From assembly GCA_016717345.1 (NCBI GenBank), contig JADKFR010000008.1, forward strand, positions 62,001 through 126,000: 64,000 bases of DNA, in the 5' to 3' direction. Every line of letters begins with the position of its first letter. The stretch's first letter is position 1. Below are positions 34,679 through 43,365 of this stretch, piece by piece. Below the pieces are notes generated by a model that saw only the letters and a program-made list of their open reading frames with translations, was not told where the DNA came from and did not search any database. The stretch is from Propionibacteriaceae bacterium. Lineage in GTDB: Bacteria; Actinomycetota; Actinomycetes; Propionibacteriales; Propionibacteriaceae. Position numbers and translations under genes: made by a program.

Positions 34679-35748
34679 TGAGCGCCGTCACCCTCCGTCC
34701 GCTGCGCAGCGACACCCTCACCGCCGGACGGCTACCCCGCTGGTCCGTCCCCGTGGCCATCGTGGGCAGCCTCCTGATCGGGTACCTGATCGCCGACGGG
34801 CTGCAGGAGAGCCCCAACCTGGCGCTGGTCGCCGGGCTGGGCTTCGTGCTGTTCCTGGTGACGATGGAGGTCGCGACCAGGCTCGTCGAGGGACGCCGCC
34901 AGGCCTCCGACCGGCGCGCCACCCACCTGGTCACCGCGGCCTTCGTGCTGGCGCTGGTGCCGCTGGGCTCGGTGCTGTGGGAGGCGATCAGTCAGGGGAT
35001 CGGGCGCCTGGACGCCACCTTCTTCAGCTATTCGATGCGCAACGTCGTCGGGGCGGGCGGTGGGGCGGCCCACGCCATCACAGGGACCCTGTGGATCACC
35101 GGACTGGCCGCGCTGATCTCGGTGCCGATCGGCCTGATGACCGCGATCTACCTGGCCGAGTACGGCTCCGGCAACCGGACCGCGAAGGCGATCACGTTCT
35201 TCGTCGACGTGATGACCGGCATCCCGTCCATCGTCGCGGGCCTGTTCGCCTATTCGCTGATGGCGATGATCTTCGGGCCGGGTTCGGTGTTCGGGTTCTC
35301 GGGCTCCATTGCGCTCTCCGTGCTGATGATCCCGGTGGTGGTGCGCTCCTGCGAGGAGCTGCTGCGCCTCGTCCCGAACGAGCTGCGGGAAGCCGCCTAC
35401 GCCCTCGGCGTGCCGAAGTGGATCACCATCGTCCGGATCGTGCTGCCGACGGCCATCTCGGGCCTGGTGTCGGGCATCATCCTGGCCATCGCCCGGGTGA
35501 TCGGCGAGACCGCGCCGCTGATGATCGCGGCCGGCTTCACCGCAAGCCTGAACAACAACCTGCTCGACAACCCGATGATGACCCTGCCGGTCTTCGTCTA
35601 CGACTCGTACGCCCACCCGGGCTCCGACGTCACCCCCTACCTGGACCGGGCCTGGGCGGGCGCGCTGACCCTGATCCTGATCGTCATGCTGCTCAACCTC
35701 ATCGGCCGGCTCGTGGCCCGCCGCTTCGCACCCAAGACCGGTCGCTGA
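34678..35748 (+). CDS. pstA: Phosphate ABC transporter permease PstA
   Basis: The second channel subunit, 356 residues. Motifs include the PstA ending typical of SDVTPYLDRAWAGALTLILIVMLLN and the EAA loop REAAYALGVPKWITIVRIVLPTAISG. An extra N-terminal part with two helices (VAIVGSLLIGYLIADG, LALVAGLGFVLFLVTMEV) precedes the usual core, as is common in actinobacterial PstA. The ATG at 34678 overlaps the pstC stop by 1 nt; an in-frame start 42 nt upstream lies within pstC and is unlikely. Confidence 0.95.
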   Translation: MSAVTLRPLRSDTLTAGRLPRWSVPVAIVGSLLIGYLIADGLQESPNLALVAGLGFVLFLVTMEVATRLVEGRRQASDRRATHLVTAAFVLALVPLGSVLWEAISQGIGRLDATFFSYSMRNVVGAGGGAAHAITGTLWITGLAALISVPIGLMTAIYLAEYGSGNRTAKAITFFVDVMTGIPSIVAGLFAYSLMAMIFGPGSVFGFSGSIALSVLMIPVVVRSCEELLRLVPNELREAAYALGVPKWITIVRIVLPTAISGLVSGIILAIARVIGETAPLMIAAGFTASLNNNLLDNPMMTLPVFVYDSYAHPGSDVTPYLDRAWAGALTLILIVMLLNLIGRLVARRFAPKTGR

Positions 35749-35767
35749 CCTGCAAGGAGTCCCACCC

Positions 35768-36547
35768 ATGTCCAAGCGCATTGATGTCACCGACCTCAAC
35801 GTCTACTACGGCAAGTTCCGGGCGGTGGAGGACGTCACGATGACCATCGAACCCAAGTCCGTGACCGCGTTCATCGGCCCGTCCGGGTGCGGCAAGTCGA
35901 CCCTGTTGCGCACCCTCAACCGGATGCATGAGGTGATCAACGGGGCCACCGTCGAGGGGGAGGTGCTGTTGGACGGCGAGAACCTCTACGGCCCCGGCGT
36001 CGACCCGGTGCGGGTCCGCCGCCAGATCGGCATGGTGTTCCAGCGCCCCAACCCGTTCCCCACGATGTCGATCAAGGAGAACGTCCTGGCCGGCATCACC
36101 TTGAACAACGCCCGCCTGCCGGCGGCCCGCAAGGACGAGATCGTCGAGAACTCGCTGCGTGGCGCCAACCTGTGGGAGGAGGTCAAGAACCGCCTCGACC
36201 TGCCCGGTTCGGGGCTCTCGGGCGGCCAGCAGCAGCGGCTGTGCATCGCCCGGGCGATCGCGATGGAGCCCGAGGTGCTGCTGATGGACGAGCCGTGCTC
36301 GGCCCTCGACCCGATCTCCACCCTGGCGATCGAGGACCTCATCGGGCAGCTGAAGAACACCTACACGATCGTGATCGTCACCCACAACATGCAGCAGGCG
36401 GCCCGGGTCTCCGACACGACAGCGTTCTTCAACATCGCCGGCACCGGCGCCCCCGGCAAGCTGATCGAGATGGGCGACACCGACAAGATCTTCTCCACCC
36501 CCGACCTGAAGGTGACCGAGGACTACATCTCGGGTCGCTTCGGGTGA
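35768..36547 (+). CDS. pstB: Phosphate ABC transporter ATP-binding protein PstB
   Basis: PstB powers phosphate import. All ATPase motifs are intact in 259 residues: Walker A GPSGCGKSTLLRTLNRMHE, Q-loop MVFQRPNPFP (PstB-specific), signature LSGGQQQRLCIARAIA, Walker B VLLMDEPCSALDP, and switch His in VTHNMQQA. It lies 19 nt after pstA with an AAGGAG ribosome site and closes the operon. Confidence 0.97.
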   Translation: MSKRIDVTDLNVYYGKFRAVEDVTMTIEPKSVTAFIGPSGCGKSTLLRTLNRMHEVINGATVEGEVLLDGENLYGPGVDPVRVRRQIGMVFQRPNPFPTMSIKENVLAGITLNNARLPAARKDEIVENSLRGANLWEEVKNRLDLPGSGLSGGQQQRLCIARAIAMEPEVLLMDEPCSALDPISTLAIEDLIGQLKNTYTIVIVTHNMQQAARVSDTTAFFNIAGTGAPGKLIEMGDTDKIFSTPDLKVTEDYISGRFG

Positions 36548-36599
36548 CCAGCTGCCGCCTCCCGAGGGGCGCACAGGGGCCCCCACTAGACTCTGGCCC

Positions 36600-37484
36600 G
36601 TGAGCGCACCTGGTTGGTATCCGGATCCGGGCGGCCAGCCCGGCATGTACCGCTTCTGGACGGGGACGGCCTGGACGGCGACCATCACGGCCAACCCGGC
36701 CGCAACCCCTCCACCGACATCGGGCGGCCCAGTGGGAAGACCTGGCGGGCAGCCCGGGCAGCCCGGCGGGGACCGGCGGCGCCTCAGCCTTGGCTGGGTG
36801 GCCGGCGGGCTCGCGGCGCTGGTCGCCCTGGGCCTGATCGTGTGGCTCGTCACCCAGGGGATCGGGCGGCTCAGCAACGGCGAGGATCCGTTCCCCACCG
36901 GCGGGCAGGCCAGCCAGAACGTCTGCCCCAAGGTCGACAGCACGCAGGAGACGACGCCCCCCGCCCAACGCAACGACGGTCGCGTCCATGGGGGCAAGCT
37001 CTCCTACCCGATGCTGGGCGACCCGTGGGGGTCGGTGCAGGGCGACAACCGGGTCCCGTTCGGTCGCGATGTGGCCGAACAGATCGTGATGGTGGAGCCG
37101 AACTATGACGGGCTCGGCGCCAATTGGGTGGCCTCGGTCCTCGTCGGCGAACTGGTCGCCGGCGACGGCTTCTTCAGCCCGCAGGAGGGCTCCCAGATCG
37201 TCATGAAGTGCGTCGTGGGCGAGTTCTACGGCGACGCCGTCGTCCAGCGTGACGACAAGGTCTCCAAGGCCACGACCGTGGACGGGCATGACGCCTGGCT
37301 GGTCGAGTCCCACCTCAGCTTCGACATCGCCGGCCTCCAGACCAAGGGGGAGCTGGCGATCGTGGTGATCGTCGACACGGGTGCGGATTCCGCGTCCCTC
37401 TATTACGCGTCCATCCCGGACACCGTCCCGGAGTTGGTGGACGACGCCCGTTCAGTCCTCAAGCAGCTCACCGTCGACTCCTGA
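36600..37484 (+). CDS. DUF2510-domain membrane protein
   Basis: The N-terminus APGWYPDPGGQPGMYRFWTGTAWTA is a DUF2510 domain, a short Trp-rich module found at the start of many actinobacterial membrane proteins. A Pro/Gly-rich linker, one helix (LGWVAGGLAALVALGLIVWLVTQG) and an extracytoplasmic domain of about 200 residues follow. The C-terminal domain has no recognised motif. GTG start at 36600. It follows pstB by 52 nt on the same strand, though nothing ties it functionally to phosphate. Confidence 0.85.
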   Translation: MSAPGWYPDPGGQPGMYRFWTGTAWTATITANPAATPPPTSGGPVGRPGGQPGQPGGDRRRLSLGWVAGGLAALVALGLIVWLVTQGIGRLSNGEDPFPTGGQASQNVCPKVDSTQETTPPAQRNDGRVHGGKLSYPMLGDPWGSVQGDNRVPFGRDVAEQIVMVEPNYDGLGANWVASVLVGELVAGDGFFSPQEGSQIVMKCVVGEFYGDAVVQRDDKVSKATTVDGHDAWLVESHLSFDIAGLQTKGELAIVVIVDTGADSASLYYASIPDTVPELVDDARSVLKQLTVDS

Positions 37485-37507
37485 CCCGTCCGAACGCGGC
37501 CCGAAGG

Positions 37508-38728
37508 TCAGCCGCAATCGACCAGGCCGTGAGCCCGCTTCAGCGCGAGCACCGTGGTGGCCGCCTGGGTGACCCGCTCATCGAACTCCGGGTCGGCCTC
37601 GGCGGCCTTGATCAGGCCCGCGGCCAGGGACGGGACCAGCCCTGGAGTCACGGTGATGGCCAGGTCGCCCCCGGCCGCCACGAAGTCACGGGCCCGGCGC
37701 GATACCGGGACGCCGCGCAGCGCCCGGGCAGCACCCACGTCATCGCTCACCACAACCCCCTTGAAGCCCCACTCCCCCAGGATGCCGATCACCTTCGGGG
37801 AGAACAGGGCGGGCCGCCGGGCATCGATGCGCGCGTAGTAGGCCGAGGACACCATGACGGCCGCCACCTCTGCCTCCACGGCGTCCCGGAAGGGCGCCAG
37901 CCCCGGACTGGTGGCGGTGGTGACGGTGTCCACCACCCGGGCCACGAAGTCGGTGTTGCCGGTCACCTCACCCAGGCCAGGGAAGTGCTTGACGGCCGAC
38001 GACACCCCGCCGGCTCGCATGCCGTCGGCGAAGGCAGTCACCTTGGCCGACACCACCTCGGGCTGGGAGCCGTAGCCGCGTCCCAACCGTCCCACCGGCT
38101 GGTTTGTCGACTGCTTGGCTGCCGGAACGACATCGGCCACCGGCGCGAGATTGAGGTGGACGCCCGCGGCTGCCAGTTCTTCGGCCCAGCGTTGCGACCG
38201 ACTCCGCAGGGCTTCATCGCTGAGCTTCGCCTGCTTGGCGGCTGAGGGGATCGTGGTGAAGCCTGGGCCGGTCAGCCGCTGGACCAGGCCGCCCTCCTGG
38301 TCGACGGCCACCAGCAGGCCCGTCTCGCCGGCCAGCTTCGCCAGCGCCGCCGTGCGGGTGGCCGTCCGCTTCACCCCCTCGCTGGAGGAACCCATCAGGA
38401 TCACCGAGCCCGCGTGGTAGGTCGTGATCGCCTTCCGCTCCGCGGCGTCCAGGGTGCCCGAGACGCCGACCATCAACAACTGCCCTGCCCGCTCGCGAAG
38501 GCTGAGGCCCTCGGCGGTGGCCCGGCAGGTGGCCACCGGCGGCTCGGCGCTGGTCGGCGTCACCGACGCTGCGTGTGACGGTGACGCCGTCCCGGAGGCG
38601 GTGGGCAGGGACGACGACGGGGTCGGGACAACGGGCGTGGCCGCCGTGCACCCAGCCACCGCGACAGCGAGGGCCAGCGCCAGCCCGACGCCGGCCGGCG
38701 CGAGGGTCCTGCGGGAGCGTCGGATCAC
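37508..38728 (-). CDS. GH3-family glycoside hydrolase lipoprotein (NagZ/LpqI-like)
   Basis: A 406-residue lipoprotein (lipobox AVAGC, Cys27) with a family-3 glycoside hydrolase barrel. LLMVGVSGTLD, LVAVDQEGGLVQRL, SAVKHFPGLGEVTGNTDF and GVVVSDDVGAA follow the order in beta-N-acetylhexosaminidases that recycle peptidoglycan; the nucleophile Asp would be in VVSDD. Canonical NagZ has KHFPGHG then D-S-H; here GLG and GNTDF replace those, so the usual His/Asp acid-base dyad is absent. Activity may differ. Its start overlaps the mtr stop by 4 nt. Confidence 0.87.
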   Translation of the reverse strand: MIRRSRRTLAPAGVGLALALAVAVAGCTAATPVVPTPSSSLPTASGTASPSHAASVTPTSAEPPVATCRATAEGLSLRERAGQLLMVGVSGTLDAAERKAITTYHAGSVILMGSSSEGVKRTATRTAALAKLAGETGLLVAVDQEGGLVQRLTGPGFTTIPSAAKQAKLSDEALRSRSQRWAEELAAAGVHLNLAPVADVVPAAKQSTNQPVGRLGRGYGSQPEVVSAKVTAFADGMRAGGVSSAVKHFPGLGEVTGNTDFVARVVDTVTTATSPGLAPFRDAVEAEVAAVMVSSAYYARIDARRPALFSPKVIGILGEWGFKGVVVSDDVGAARALRGVPVSRRARDFVAAGGDLAITVTPGLVPSLAAGLIKAAEADPEFDERVTQAATTVLALKRAHGLVDCG

Positions 38729-40110
38729 GCGAGCGGGAGGTCGAGCAACGCGTTCTCGACCACCTCGGCCAGCGCGGGGTGGATCCAGTACTGGCCACGG
38801 GCCAGGCTGCGCGCGTCCTGCCCGAAGCTCATGGCCTGGATCAGCGGCTGGACGAGGTTGGCCGCGTCCGGTCCGATCACGTGGCCGCCGAGCAGCAGGC
38901 CGGTGTCGGGGTCGGCGATCACCTTGACGAAGTGGTCGGTGTCCTCCATCGCCCAGCCGTAGGCGACGTCGCCGTACTCGCGGGTCGCCGTCACATAGCG
39001 GACGCCGGCCTCACGAAGGTCCTGCTCCGTCCGTCCCACCCAGGCGAGCTGAGGACCGCTGAACACGGCCTGCGGGATGAAGCGGTGGTCGCTGCTGATC
39101 AGGTCGTCGGGATGCAGCAGGTTGTGGCGGACGACCCGCGCCTCGTGGTTGGCGACATGCTTGAGTTGACGCGGGCTCGACAGGTCTCCGAGGGCGTAGA
39201 TGCCCTCAACGTTGGTGCGCTGGTGGGCGTCGACCACCACCCGACCGTCTTCGTCGACGGCGACGCCGGTGGCGGCCACGTCGAGGGTGTCGCTGTTGGG
39301 GATCCGGCCCATGGCGAACAACACCTGCTCGCCGATGAAGGAGTATTCGACCTCGTCGGGGTCGGCCGTACTCACCTCGACGCCACCGCTGACAGGGTCG
39401 AGCGCGGTCACGCTCTGGCCCAGACGCAGGGTGAGGCGCCGGCTCAGCAGGCTGGTGAAGCGGGCGGAGACGGCCTCGTCCGCCAGGCGCAGCAATCGGT
39501 CGCCTCGGTGCAGCAGGGTCACCGCGGTGCCGAAGGCGGCGAAGACGTGGGCGAACTCGGCGGCCACGCTGCCGCCCCCGACGATCACCAGGCTCTCGGG
39601 CAGGCTCGGCAGGCGCATGATCGACTCCGAGGTGTGGACCCGCCCCGCGCAGGCGGGGTCGTCGAGACCGGGGATGTCCGGCAGCCTGGGACGTGACCCC
39701 GCGGCCAGCACGAACGCGTCGGCGGTGATCTCCTCGTCGCCGACCGCCAGCACCTTGGGACCCACGAACCGGGCGTTGTGGCGGAAGAGGGTGACATGCT
39801 CGTTGCTCTCGCGGTAGCGCTCGCCCGAGCCCGTGATGGGGTCGATCCGTCCGAAGATCCGGGCCTGGATGTCGGCCCACCGGGCGGTCACCGGCCCGGT
39901 GTCGATGCCCAGCGCAGCAGCGTGCCGGGCGGACTCGGCGATATCAGCCGGGTGGGCGAACATCTTGGTGGGGATGCAGCCGGCGTTCAGGCATGTCCCA
40001 CCGAAGCGCTCGGCGCCGTCCACCAGCGCGACGGAACGGTTTCGAAACCTCTTGTCGATCAGGGAATTCCCGGTGCCGGAGCCGATGACGCACAGATCGA
40101 AGTGCTGCAT
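38725..40110 (-). CDS. mtr: Mycothione reductase
   Basis: Mtr reduces mycothiol disulfide with NADPH, keeping the mycothiol pool reduced. It is a flavoprotein disulfide reductase: FAD motif DLCVIGSGTGNSL, redox-active pair Cys40 and Cys45 in GGTCLNAGCIPTK, NADPH motif LVIVGGGSVAAEFAHVF and the dimer-interface His in YWIHPALAEVVENAL. 461 residues. SGTGNS and the DVAYGWAMED loop are typical of Mtr. I chose the ATG at 40110 (MQHFDL); one 9 nt upstream is equally possible, and the longer frame reads into repeat DNA. It shares the mycothiol pathway with mshD. Confidence 0.92.
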   Translation of the reverse strand: MQHFDLCVIGSGTGNSLIDKRFRNRSVALVDGAERFGGTCLNAGCIPTKMFAHPADIAESARHAAALGIDTGPVTARWADIQARIFGRIDPITGSGERYRESNEHVTLFRHNARFVGPKVLAVGDEEITADAFVLAAGSRPRLPDIPGLDDPACAGRVHTSESIMRLPSLPESLVIVGGGSVAAEFAHVFAAFGTAVTLLHRGDRLLRLADEAVSARFTSLLSRRLTLRLGQSVTALDPVSGGVEVSTADPDEVEYSFIGEQVLFAMGRIPNSDTLDVAATGVAVDEDGRVVVDAHQRTNVEGIYALGDLSSPRQLKHVANHEARVVRHNLLHPDDLISSDHRFIPQAVFSGPQLAWVGRTEQDLREAGVRYVTATREYGDVAYGWAMEDTDHFVKVIADPDTGLLLGGHVIGPDAANLVQPLIQAMSFGQDARSLARGQYWIHPALAEVVENALLDLPLA

Positions 40111-40206
40111 GCCCTGCATTGTTCCACGGACCCAGAGCACTTCGGCCTCGGCCCGCCCCTCCTCCCTGACGCGGACCTCCCGACCGATGGCGACCTTGCG
40201 CCCCGT

Positions 40207-40334
40207 CCCTGACCACCAACGCTCACCCTGCGCCCCATCCCTGACCACCAACGCTCACCCTGCGCCCCATCCCTGACCACCAACGCTCACCCTGCGCCCC
40301 ATCCCTGACCACCAACGCTCACCCTGCGCCCCAT
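40207..40334. repeat. Four tandem copies of a 32-bp unit
   Basis: A 32-bp unit beginning CCCTGACCACCAACGCTCAC repeats four times exactly at 40207, 40239, 40271 and 40303. Each unit contains CACCCTGCGCCCC. There are no unique spacers, so this is not a CRISPR array. It starts about 97 nt upstream of the mtr ATG. Confidence 0.92.
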
Positions 40335-40581
40335 AACCCACCCTGCGCCGGCTATAGAGGGCGCAGGGTCACCCGCGGGGCGCAAGGTCCGACCCAGGGG
40401 CGCAGAGTCCGACCCAAGAGGGGCGCAAAGTCGCGGCAGGTGGACGGCCCCGCCCCCGCGCCCGCCCCGCGCCCGCGCCCGCACCGCGCCCCGTAACCGA
40501 CCACCAACGCCCACCCTGCGCCCCGTAACCCACCCTGCGCCGGCTATAGAGGGCGCAGGGTCACCCGCGGGGCGCAAGGTC
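40308..40581. repeat. 82-bp duplicated block with internal inverted repeat
   Basis: An 82-bp block occurs at 40308-40389 and again at 40500-40581 with two substitutions. Its centre holds CCCTGCGCC and GGCGCAGGG flanking GGCTATAGAG-like loop sequence, so each copy can form a 9-bp hairpin. Between the copies is a G/C-rich stretch of CGCCC repeats. Confidence 0.85.
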
Positions 40582-40724
40582 GAACCCAAAGGGCGCAGGG
40601 TCACCCGCGGGGCGCAAGGTCGAACCCAAAGGGCGCAGGGTCACCCGCGGGGCGCAAGGTCGAACCCAAAGGGCGCAGTCTCGAACCAAAGGGGCGCAAA
40701 GTCGCGGCAGGTGGACGGCCCCGC
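40420..40724. repeat. 34-bp duplicated block
   Basis: The 34-bp block beginning GGGGCGCAAAGTCGCGGCAG is present identically at 40420-40453 and 40691-40724, marking the ends of the segment that was duplicated along with the 82-bp block. Confidence 0.85.
40551..40670. repeat. Three tandem copies of a 40-bp unit
   Basis: A 40-bp unit beginning GGGCGCAGGGTCACCCGCGG is repeated at 40551, 40591 and 40631 without change, followed by a degenerate part-copy. Each unit has two forward copies of GGGCGCARGGTC, the reverse complement of the core in the 32-bp array to the left. Confidence 0.92.
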
Positions 40725-40746
40725 GCCCGCGCCCGCGCCGACACCC

Positions 40747-40788
40747 ACGCCCGATCTCACACGCCCGATCTCACGCGCCCGATCTCAC
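40747..40788. repeat. Three tandem copies of a 14-bp unit
   Basis: RCGCCCGATCTCAC occurs at 40747, 40761 and 40775, just past the ccsB stop. It is the right edge of the repeat island. Confidence 0.9.
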
Positions 40789-40807
40789 GCGCGGAGGAGA
40801 CGAGGCG

Positions 40808-41680
40808 TCAGATGCCGGCGTAGGAGTGGAGGCCGGAGAAGAGCAGGTTCACCCCGATGAAGTTGAACCAGAAGGTGGCCAGACCGATGACGGCCAGCAC
40901 CGCAGCCCGGGTGCCCTTCCAGCCGGCGGTCGCCCGGGCGTGCAGATAGGCCACGTAGACGATCCAGGTCACCAGCGACCACGTCTCCTTCGGGTCCCAG
41001 CCCCAGAACCGCCCCCACGCGAACTGGGCCCAGATCGCACCGGCCGCGATGGTGAAGGTCCACAGCGGCAACGCGAAGGCGTGGAATCGGTAGCTGAGGC
41101 GGTCGATGACCGCCGCGCTGGGCAACCGCCGCAGGTACCCGTTCAGCGGCGCGGCACGACGTTCGCCACGGGCCTTGAGCAGATAGAGCACGGCCGCCAG
41201 GCCGCCGATGCTGAAGGCCGCCCCCGACAGGGCCGCCGCGACGATGTGGATCACGAACCACACCGAGTGCAGCGCCGGCATCAGGGGTGCGACGTTCACG
41301 TAGAAGACCGTGACGGCCAGTCCCTGCCCGATCGCCGCGAGCAGCGTCACCGGCAGTCCCAACCAGCTCAGGCCCCGGCGGAACACGAGTACCAGATAGA
41401 TCACCACTGCCATCGCGAGCGAAGAGGTGATGAATTCGTACATGTTGCCCCAGGGCGCCCGCTGGGCGGCAATGCCACGCATCACCACCGCGAACACATG
41501 GACGGCCGCGGCCACCATGGTGACCGAGAGGCCGAGGCGTCCCAGGAGGTCTTCGCGCGGGCTCCGCTCGTTGGTGGCCGAGCCCCGGGCGAGCGCCCAT
41601 TCCAGGGAGTGGACGATGAGGGCCACCAGGTACAGGACCGCGGAGGTGACCATGGCGAGGTTGGAGTAGTAGGCGCTCAA
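40808..41680 (-). CDS. ccsB: Cytochrome c biogenesis protein CcsB (CcsA/ResC type)
   Basis: Part of System II cytochrome c maturation: with ResB it moves heme across the membrane and attaches it to apocytochrome c. The 290-residue protein has eight or so helices and the heme-handling motif WGRFWGWDPKETWSLVTW, with conserved His residues in ALHSVWFVIHI and YRFHAFALPLW. Its start overlaps the resB stop by 4 nt. Last gene of the operon. Confidence 0.95.
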   Translation of the reverse strand: MSAYYSNLAMVTSAVLYLVALIVHSLEWALARGSATNERSPREDLLGRLGLSVTMVAAAVHVFAVVMRGIAAQRAPWGNMYEFITSSLAMAVVIYLVLVFRRGLSWLGLPVTLLAAIGQGLAVTVFYVNVAPLMPALHSVWFVIHIVAAALSGAAFSIGGLAAVLYLLKARGERRAAPLNGYLRRLPSAAVIDRLSYRFHAFALPLWTFTIAAGAIWAQFAWGRFWGWDPKETWSLVTWIVYVAYLHARATAGWKGTRAAVLAVIGLATFWFNFIGVNLLFSGLHSYAGI

Positions 41681-43365
41681 GACCGCTCCTGCCTGGGATC
41701 ATCCTTGGACGGCGCACGTTCCGCCACGTCAGTGCCCGCCAGCGTAGCTTGCCCCTCAGCGCTCCCCTCCGCGCCCACCCCGTCGGCGCGCGGCGGGTCG
41801 AGCCCCACGGCCCTCGCGAGCTGCGCCACCGCCTCACCGAGCCCGGGCCGGCCGTCCACACGATCCACTCCGGCCACCTCCACCTGGGTCGACTCACCCC
41901 GCCCGATCCGCAGGAACAACCGTCGGGGTCGCACCAGCAGCGACACGGTGAGACCGAGGATCCCGATCAGCACCGAGGCGAGCACCAGCCAGCCGCCCGG
42001 GGTGGCGGACACCTGCAGCTTCGTCCAGCGCTGCAGCCCGTCGAAGGAGACCGAGCCGCGACCGTCCGGCAGGGTGAAGGTGGTGCCGATCTGGAGCCCG
42101 GACCGCAGCGGGTCGCCGGTGTCCTTGGTCAACTGGGTGAGCCCCGTGGGGTTGAGGACGTAGACGTTCTCGGGTGAGCCGGTCTCCGCCTTGGGTGGCC
42201 CCGCCCAAGCGTTCAACAGCAACTGCGGGTTCCAGGCGTCCGGGAACACCGAGGTGAGCCCGTTCACCGGGTCAGCCACCGCGCTGGGCAGGAACACCCC
42301 CTCGAAGGCGAGTCGCTCGGGCCGGGCGTCGGGGGCCTTGATCACCCCGTGGGAGGTGAAGTTCGAATCCTGCGGAAGAAACACGACCGGTCCCGAGAAG
42401 GCGACGTCGCCGTTGCCGTCCCGCACGGTGACCACCGGCGCGTACCCATGACCCAGGAGGTGGACCGACGTCCCGTCCAGCGACAACGGGGCGTTCACCT
42501 CCAGCAGTTCGCCGGTCGGCGCCAGCCCCGGACGAGAGACGGTGACGTGGGCACGGAAGAGCCGTGCCGCCCCACGTTGGGTGGCGCCGGTCTCGAACTG
42601 CACCTCGAAGTCATCCAGCGAGACAGTGAAGGGAACCAACTGCCGGGCGCTGAAGCCCACCCCCGAGTGGAACTCGTCGTATTGGGTGAGGGTGTTGGAG
42701 AAGGCCTGACCCTCCACCACGATCGCGGTTCCCCGGAAGCTGAACAACGAGCCCCACGCCAGCGCGGCCAACAACACGACCAGGCTGAGGTGGAACACCA
42801 GGTTGCCCGCCTCGCGCAGGTAACCGCGCTCGGCCGACAGCCCATGCTCCTCGCGGGAGACCCGGTACCCGGCCCCGCGCAGGTGGCGCTCGCCGGCGTC
42901 CAGGATCTCAACGGGTGGCACCCGGACGGAGCCCGCCGCATGATCAGCGAACCTCGCCAGCCGACGGGGGACGGCGCCGGGCTGGGCCCGCCAGGCCTGC
43001 GCGTAGGTGAGGCACCGCGGGATGATGCAGCCGATGAGGGACAGGAACAACAGCAGGTAGACAGCGGCGAACCAGACCGACCCGAAGACGTCGAAAAAGC
43101 CGAGCCGGTCCAGCCAGGGCCCCCACGTCGGATGGGCGGTGAGGTAGTCCGTCACCCCGAACGGGTTCACCGGCCGCTGGGGCAGGACGGAGCCAGGGAT
43201 GGCAGCCACCCCCAACAGCAGCAGCAACACCAACGCGGTGCGCATCGAGGTGACCGTGGCCCAGGCCCAACGCACGGTGCCCGACGGCACCCCGTGGGCC
43301 CGGTTCATGCGTTCCCGACCGGACGGTCCGGAGTCGACCTCCTCGGGCGAGGACACTTCGGTCAC
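41677..43365 (-). CDS. resB: Cytochrome c biogenesis protein ResB
   Basis: ResB (562 residues) pairs with CcsB to present heme to apocytochrome. Three N-terminal helices (MRTALVLLLLLGVAAIPGSVLPQ; VWFAAVYLLLFLSLIGCIIPR; NLVFHLSLVVLLAALAWGSLF), a large outer domain, and a fourth helix near residue 470 (GGWLVLASVLIGILGLTVSLLV) match the family. The tail of about 80 residues is Gly/Ala/Asp-rich. I start at the GTG at 43365, which overlaps the ccdA stop; the longer frame reads into ccdA. Confidence 0.94.
   Translation of the reverse strand: MTEVSSPEEVDSGPSGRERMNRAHGVPSGTVRWAWATVTSMRTALVLLLLLGVAAIPGSVLPQRPVNPFGVTDYLTAHPTWGPWLDRLGFFDVFGSVWFAAVYLLLFLSLIGCIIPRCLTYAQAWRAQPGAVPRRLARFADHAAGSVRVPPVEILDAGERHLRGAGYRVSREEHGLSAERGYLREAGNLVFHLSLVVLLAALAWGSLFSFRGTAIVVEGQAFSNTLTQYDEFHSGVGFSARQLVPFTVSLDDFEVQFETGATQRGAARLFRAHVTVSRPGLAPTGELLEVNAPLSLDGTSVHLLGHGYAPVVTVRDGNGDVAFSGPVVFLPQDSNFTSHGVIKAPDARPERLAFEGVFLPSAVADPVNGLTSVFPDAWNPQLLLNAWAGPPKAETGSPENVYVLNPTGLTQLTKDTGDPLRSGLQIGTTFTLPDGRGSVSFDGLQRWTKLQVSATPGGWLVLASVLIGILGLTVSLLVRPRRLFLRIGRGESTQVEVAGVDRVDGRPGLGEAVAQLARAVGLDPPRADGVGAEGSAEGQATLAGTDVAERAPSKDDPRQERS

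Noticed and set aside
40308..40581. REP/BIME-type mobile element
   Set aside because: No RAYT transposase is nearby and no dispersed copies are seen elsewhere in this window, so a mobile-element call cannot be supported here.
40207..40670. Possible CRISPR array in the repeat island
   Set aside because: Units are contiguous without unique spacers and no cas genes are in the window.
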